This document shows, piece after piece, positions 5,737 to 8,137 of a DNA stretch of 8,137 nt (within the stretch, counting starts at the first letter, position 1; every line of letters starts with the position of its first letter). The stretch is from Candidatus Altarchaeum sp. GTDB taxonomy: Archaea; Altiarchaeota; Altiarchaeia; Altiarchaeales; Altiarchaeaceae. The translations under genes were made by a program, and so were the position numbers. The DNA is taken from contig JAGTWP010000059.1 of the NCBI GenBank assembly GCA_018260755.1, positions 1-8,137 of the forward strand. Reading direction: 5' to 3'. The notes beneath the pieces are model-generated. The model worked only from the letters and a program-made list of their open reading frames with translations, searched no databases and had not been told where the DNA came from.

Positions 5737-6255
5737 TTATATCATTCTTTTCAACAAACCGTTGATTGCCGTTTCTCTGTTTCCGAGAGCACCGCCCATA
5801 GTATAAGGAATTTTTATGCCTTTTCGCTCAAAGCCCTTTGCAGGTGGCGTAAGCCGAAACGGTAATTTTAAATTTATATCACTTAATTTTGCATTATTTT
5901 CAAAAAATGCGTCAACGAATTCGTCAACCGACTTAAAATTCTGACTGAGTGATTTTATCGTTTCATCGTTTATTTTTGTCGTTTCTTTTTTTGCATCCTT
6001 TGTATCTTTTATTTTTTCTTTTGTTTTGTTTTGTAAAATTTCCCCCCTCTTTAAGAGCATCTCTTTAAATGTTTCTTTATCAATTTGCCCGTAAGCCACA
6101 TAATCCTTGACTTTGTTGAGCATTCCTTTGTATGTCTCATCTAATTCCACAACATTACAATTGTTTTTGTATTTTATTTTAAGTAAATCAAGCGTGGTCT
6201 TTATTCTTCCGTCTACATTTACTGTTCCTCTTACTCTAACTACCGCAACCTTCAT
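5737..6255 (-). CDS. rpl30: Large-subunit ribosomal protein uL30 (L30), archaeal type
   Basis: This is a 50S protein homologous to eukaryotic L7. The N-terminal strand VAVVRVRGTVNVDGRIKTTL (residues 3-22) and YGQIDKETFKEMLLKRGEI (55-73) are the archaeal/eukaryal hallmarks; bacterial L30 lacks this extension. The C-terminal LPFRLTPPAKGFERKGIK (131-148) with GGALGNRE is the conserved rRNA-contacting part. At 172 residues it exceeds the usual 150-155 because of a Lys/Thr/Asp-rich insertion at about 75-98. It is the first gene of its unit here, with its own promoter 50 bp upstream and divergent dys beyond. In most archaea rps5 would precede it directly. No Shine-Dalgarno precedes the ATG. Confidence 0.95.
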   Translation of the reverse strand: MKVAVVRVRGTVNVDGRIKTTLDLLKIKYKNNCNVVELDETYKGMLNKVKDYVAYGQIDKETFKEMLLKRGEILQNKTKEKIKDTKDAKKETTKINDETIKSLSQNFKSVDEFVDAFFENNAKLSDINLKLPFRLTPPAKGFERKGIKIPYTMGGALGNRETAINGLLKRMI

Positions 6256-6305
6256 TTTAGCAAAATTTGTTTTTATCGTATCAAATTATTAAATTTTTTG
6301 AATTG

Positions 6306-6314
6306 TTTTATAAA
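6306..6314 (-). promoter_or_regulatory. Candidate promoter of rpl30-rpl15-secY-sRNA
   Basis: The minus-strand TTTATAAAA is a near-consensus archaeal TATA box. A start about 26 bases downstream (near 6284) gives a leader of about 29 nt to the rpl30 ATG at 6255. It supports rpl30 as the head of the unit. Confidence 0.5.
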
Positions 6315-6397
6315 TTTGTAATACATAAATAAATATTTGATGTTTTTTGTTTTGAAAAATTTATACTCCAAAATTTAATTTTTTTCCCATTAATCTT

Positions 6398-6492
6398 AAT
6401 AAATTTAAACACCTTGATAAATTTAAATATAATAATAAATTTAAACACCTTGATAAATTTAATAATAAATTTAAATACCATAACAAATTTAA
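6398..6492 (+). repeat. Three-copy 29-bp direct repeat upstream of dys
   Basis: The unit runs AATAAATTTAAACACC-TTGA-TAAATTTAA. Copies at 6398-6426 and 6434-6462 are identical over 29 bases; a third at 6464-6492 differs at 4. Start-to-start distances are 36 and 30 bp. Each copy flanks a CACC/TACC core with TAAATTTA arms. The array ends 13 bp before the dys ATG and spans the expected TATA positions (TTTAAATATAA 6422-6432, TTTAAATAC 6469-6477), so it could be an operator array or a slippage product. Confidence 0.7.
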
Positions 6493-6505
6493 GCAACATA
6501 AGAAA

Positions 6506-7639
6506 ATGAAAGTTGTTCCAAAAATTACGGAAAAAGAAAAAAAGGAAAAAGAAGAAACAACGGGAGAAAATGAAAAAGAAGAAACCACAAAAGAAAATGA
6601 AAAAAAAGAAATACTCAGCAATGAACTAAAGCATATAGATATAGAGAAATTTAATGCTGTGCCTATTATTGAGGAATTTGAAAACAGCGGATTTCAGGCG
6701 AGAAATTTAGCGATGGCTGCAAAAATTTATGAAAATATGCTTAATGACAAGGAATGTTCGGTTATATTGTGTTTAGCCGGCTCGCTTTTTAGTACGGGCT
6801 TAAAAAAGGTTGTTTATGATTTGGTTAAATTTAACATGGTTGATGCTATTGTTTCTACTGGAGCAATTATTGTAGATCAGGATTTTTTTGAAGCACTCGG
6901 ATTCAAACATTACATAGGGACAAATTTAATTGACGATGAAATGTTGCGGAGAAATAGTATTGACAGAATTTATGACACTTATATTGATGAGGACCAATTG
7001 CGGATTTGTGATGAGACCATTAGAAAGATTGCCAATGAATTGAAACCAAGACCTTATTCATCAAGAGAATTTATAACTGAAATGGGAAAATTTTTAGATA
7101 ACAAAAATATTGATAATGATTCGGTTCATTCGGTTGTGCTTGAATGTTATAAAAAAGGAGTTCCGATATTTGTGCCTGCTTTCTCCGATTGCAGTGCAGG
7201 ATTCGGATTAATAGAATATCAGTTTAACTTTCCAAACGAGGAAAAAGTTACTATTGACAGTGTAAAGGATTTTCTTGAATTAACAAAAATCAAACTTGAT
7301 GCAAAGGAGACTGGATTAGTTATGATTGGCGGAGGAGTTCCGAAAAATTTTGCCCAGGATATCACGGTTGCGGCAGAGGTAATAAATGATAAATCTAAAA
7401 TGGTGAAAGATGTCCGGATGCACAAATATGCAATTCAGATAACAGTTGCAGATGAAAGAGACGGGGGATTATCCGGCTCAACATTAAAAGAGGCACATTC
7501 ATGGGGAAAGGTTGATGATAAATACACACAGATGGTTTATTCGGAAGCGACAATAGCACTTCCGTTGCTCGCGAGTTATGTGTATCATAAAGAGGCGTGG
7601 AAAAACCGAAAAGCAAGGAATTACAATAAAATTTTGTAG
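6506..7639 (+). CDS. dys: Deoxyhypusine synthase
   Basis: This NAD-dependent enzyme moves the aminobutyl group of spermidine onto one lysine of aIF5A, the first step of hypusine formation. It is 377 residues, longer than many archaeal forms (about 310-350). Landmarks are LAGSLFSTGLKKVV (90-103), VDAIVSTGAIIVDQDF (112-127) and VPAFSDCSAGF (223-233). Then come GLVMIGGGVPKNF (270-282) for NAD binding, TVADERDGGLSGST (313-326), and SWGK (332-335), where K335 matches the covalent lysine K329 of the human enzyme. Residues 8-35 are a charged low-complexity leader with a tandem nonapeptide EETTGENEK/EETTKENEK. No Met follows until residue 69, inside the fold, so this start stands although no Shine-Dalgarno is present. 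Transcribed divergently from rpl30. Confidence 0.96.
   Translation: MKVVPKITEKEKKEKEETTGENEKEETTKENEKKEILSNELKHIDIEKFNAVPIIEEFENSGFQARNLAMAAKIYENMLNDKECSVILCLAGSLFSTGLKKVVYDLVKFNMVDAIVSTGAIIVDQDFFEALGFKHYIGTNLIDDEMLRRNSIDRIYDTYIDEDQLRICDETIRKIANELKPRPYSSREFITEMGKFLDNKNIDNDSVHSVVLECYKKGVPIFVPAFSDCSAGFGLIEYQFNFPNEEKVTIDSVKDFLELTKIKLDAKETGLVMIGGGVPKNFAQDITVAAEVINDKSKMVKDVRMHKYAIQITVADERDGGLSGSTLKEAHSWGKVDDKYTQMVYSEATIALPLLASYVYHKEAWKNRKARNYNKIL
6551..6604 (+). repeat. In-frame 27-bp tandem duplication in dys
   Basis: Two adjacent 27-base units (6551-6577 and 6578-6604) match at 23 positions and encode EETTGENEK and EETTKENEK (residues 16-33). The duplication builds the charged N-terminal leader outside the conserved deoxyhypusine synthase fold. 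Confidence 0.8.
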
Positions 7640-7718
7640 GAATAAATTGTTAAAATTTTGGATAACTGCCGATGCTATGTGCCGTATGGGATAGTGAGTT
7701 GTTATGTAAATACATCTA

Positions 7719-7725
7719 TTTTTTT
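7719..7725 (+). terminator. T7 run, possible dys terminator
   Basis: A run of seven T about 80 nt past the dys stop, following CATCTA, is of the type archaeal polymerase stops at. No hairpin precedes it directly. Confidence 0.35.
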
Positions 7726-7896
7726 AATCTCTTAATTTCACAAATTTACGAATTATTGGTTCTGTTTCTTATCCGTTAATAAGACATTTAATAGACATGT
7801 TGTGAAATAATTTTCAATCTATTGTTATTTTAAATTTATTTTCATATTTTCCAGCATAAAAAACAATTTTTTAGATTGTTTATCTATTGTTATTGT

Positions 7897-7946
7897 AAAA
7901 ACCTCCCAGGTTTTTAGAATACTCAAAAATGTTTCAAACATTTTTG
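7897..7946. repeat. Two adjacent perfect hairpins
   Basis: AAAAACCT-CCC-AGGTTTTT (7897-7915) has an 8-bp stem and ends in T5 on the plus strand. CAAAAATGTTT-C-AAACATTTTTG (7924-7946) has 11-bp perfect arms. The second contains TGTTTCAAACATTTT, also present at 2633-2647 at the start of the transposase-like remnant. Confidence 0.7.
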
Positions 7947-8030
7947 ATGTGGTATAAAAAGAGAGGTATAAACTATTTCGCAACAACTCTAATATCTTGA
8001 TGTCGGTCTTTTTAGCATGAAGCATATTTA

Positions 8031-8063
8031 GATAAATAGATGATAAATAAATGATAAATAAAT
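8031..8063 (+). repeat. 11-bp tandem repeat, three units
   Basis: GATAAATAGAT, GATAAATAAAT and GATAAATAAAT follow one another without gaps; the first differs at one base. This could be a short AT microsatellite. Confidence 0.75.
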
Positions 8064-8080
8064 AATCTAACTATTAAGAG

Positions 8081-8126
8081 AGTATTTTCAAAATGAAATT
8101 TTGAAATACTGAAATCTTTTGATTTC
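8081..8126. repeat. Second copy of the MITE-internal hairpin plus GAAATC hairpin
   Basis: 8081-8110 forms a near-perfect hairpin with AGTATTTTCAAAAT pairing to ATTTTGAAATACT (one base missing). Bases 8083-8106 equal the reverse complement of 2816-2839 inside the MITE-like element, 24 of 24. Directly after it GAAATC-TTTT-GATTTC (8111-8126) forms a 6-bp perfect hairpin. The element is cut by the window end. Confidence 0.65.
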
Positions 8127-8137
8127 GATTTCAATCT

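Larger units (their letters stand above)
7640..8137. other. Spacer downstream of dys, repeat-rich, no supported gene
   Basis: No open frame here resembles a known family. The stretch contains a T7 run, a 13-bp direct repeat ATCTATTGTTATT (7817-7829 and 7882-7894, 65 bp apart), two perfect hairpins, an 11-bp tandem repeat and two further hairpins at the window end. The minus-strand 66-codon frame at 7825-8025 contains two of the hairpins and is probably not a gene. Confidence 0.6.

Noticed and set aside
6308-6621. Minus-strand frames of repetitive Phe/Lys/Ile or Ser/Phe content
   Set aside because: They are read-outs of the AT repeat array and of the antisense of the dys low-complexity leader.
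7660-7716. Possible H/ACA-like hairpin (ATAAC pairing with GTTAT, ACA downstream)
   Set aside because: The stem is only 5 bp, ACA is too far from it, and no convincing k-turn or guide pocket can be drawn.
7825-8025. Minus-strand 66-codon frame with KKTDIKILELLRNS
   Set aside because: The first residues hint at a helix-turn-helix start, but no recognition helix follows and the frame spans two perfect hairpins; probably chance.
8111-8137. Start of a CRISPR array (GATTTCGATTTCAATCT at the window end)
   Set aside because: The GATTTCAATCT end recalls archaeal repeats, but no repeat-spacer-repeat unit is present before the window stops and no cas gene is nearby.

Overview
The window is AT-rich archaeal DNA. 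SecY, uL15 and uL30 are of the archaeal/eukaryotic type, deoxyhypusine synthase acts only on archaeal or eukaryotic IF5A, and a box C/D guide RNA with canonical boxes lies behind secY. None of the six genes has a convincing Shine-Dalgarno sequence at the chosen start. The lineage cannot be fixed from this sequence. An AT-rich, acetate-using archaeon with repeat-filled spacers is compatible with Altiarchaeota or a related group, but that is a guess.

Layout, left to right. 1-230: a gene-free convergent edge with a perfect hairpin, a T-tract cassette (61-113) that recurs inverted at 3546-3593, and an 18-base palindrome. 231-2309 (minus): AMP-forming acetyl-CoA synthetase. 2310-3092: a mobile-element graveyard holding a frameshifted transposase-like remnant (2384-2644) and a 196-bp MITE-like element (2745-2940) with 14-bp terminal inverted repeats and a 7-of-8 target duplication. 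3093-3512 (minus): a two-CBS-domain protein, probably leaderless. 3654-3716 (minus): the box C/D sRNA. 3726-6255 (minus): a transcription unit rpl30-rpl15-secY, followed 9 nt later by the sRNA. 6256-6505: a divergent promoter region with three copies of a 29-bp repeat. 6506-7639 (plus): deoxyhypusine synthase. 7640-8137: no supported gene, but several perfect hairpins, an 11-bp tandem repeat, and a second copy of the hairpin found inside the MITE-like element.

How the parts fit. The centre of the window serves translation and protein export: two large-subunit proteins, the Sec channel, the enzyme that makes hypusine on aIF5A, and a guide RNA. Both 12-nt guides of that RNA can be paired, from my memory of 23S rRNA, to the peptidyl-transferase region: the P-loop (E. 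coli Gm2251 equivalent) and the strand near E. coli 2438. The uL30-uL15-SecY segment is cut out of its usual ribosomal-protein context: rpl30 leads the unit, divergent from dys, and secY is followed by an sRNA and a CBS gene. The strongest new observations are the sRNA with its predicted targets, the MITE-like element, and the repeated T-tract cassette.
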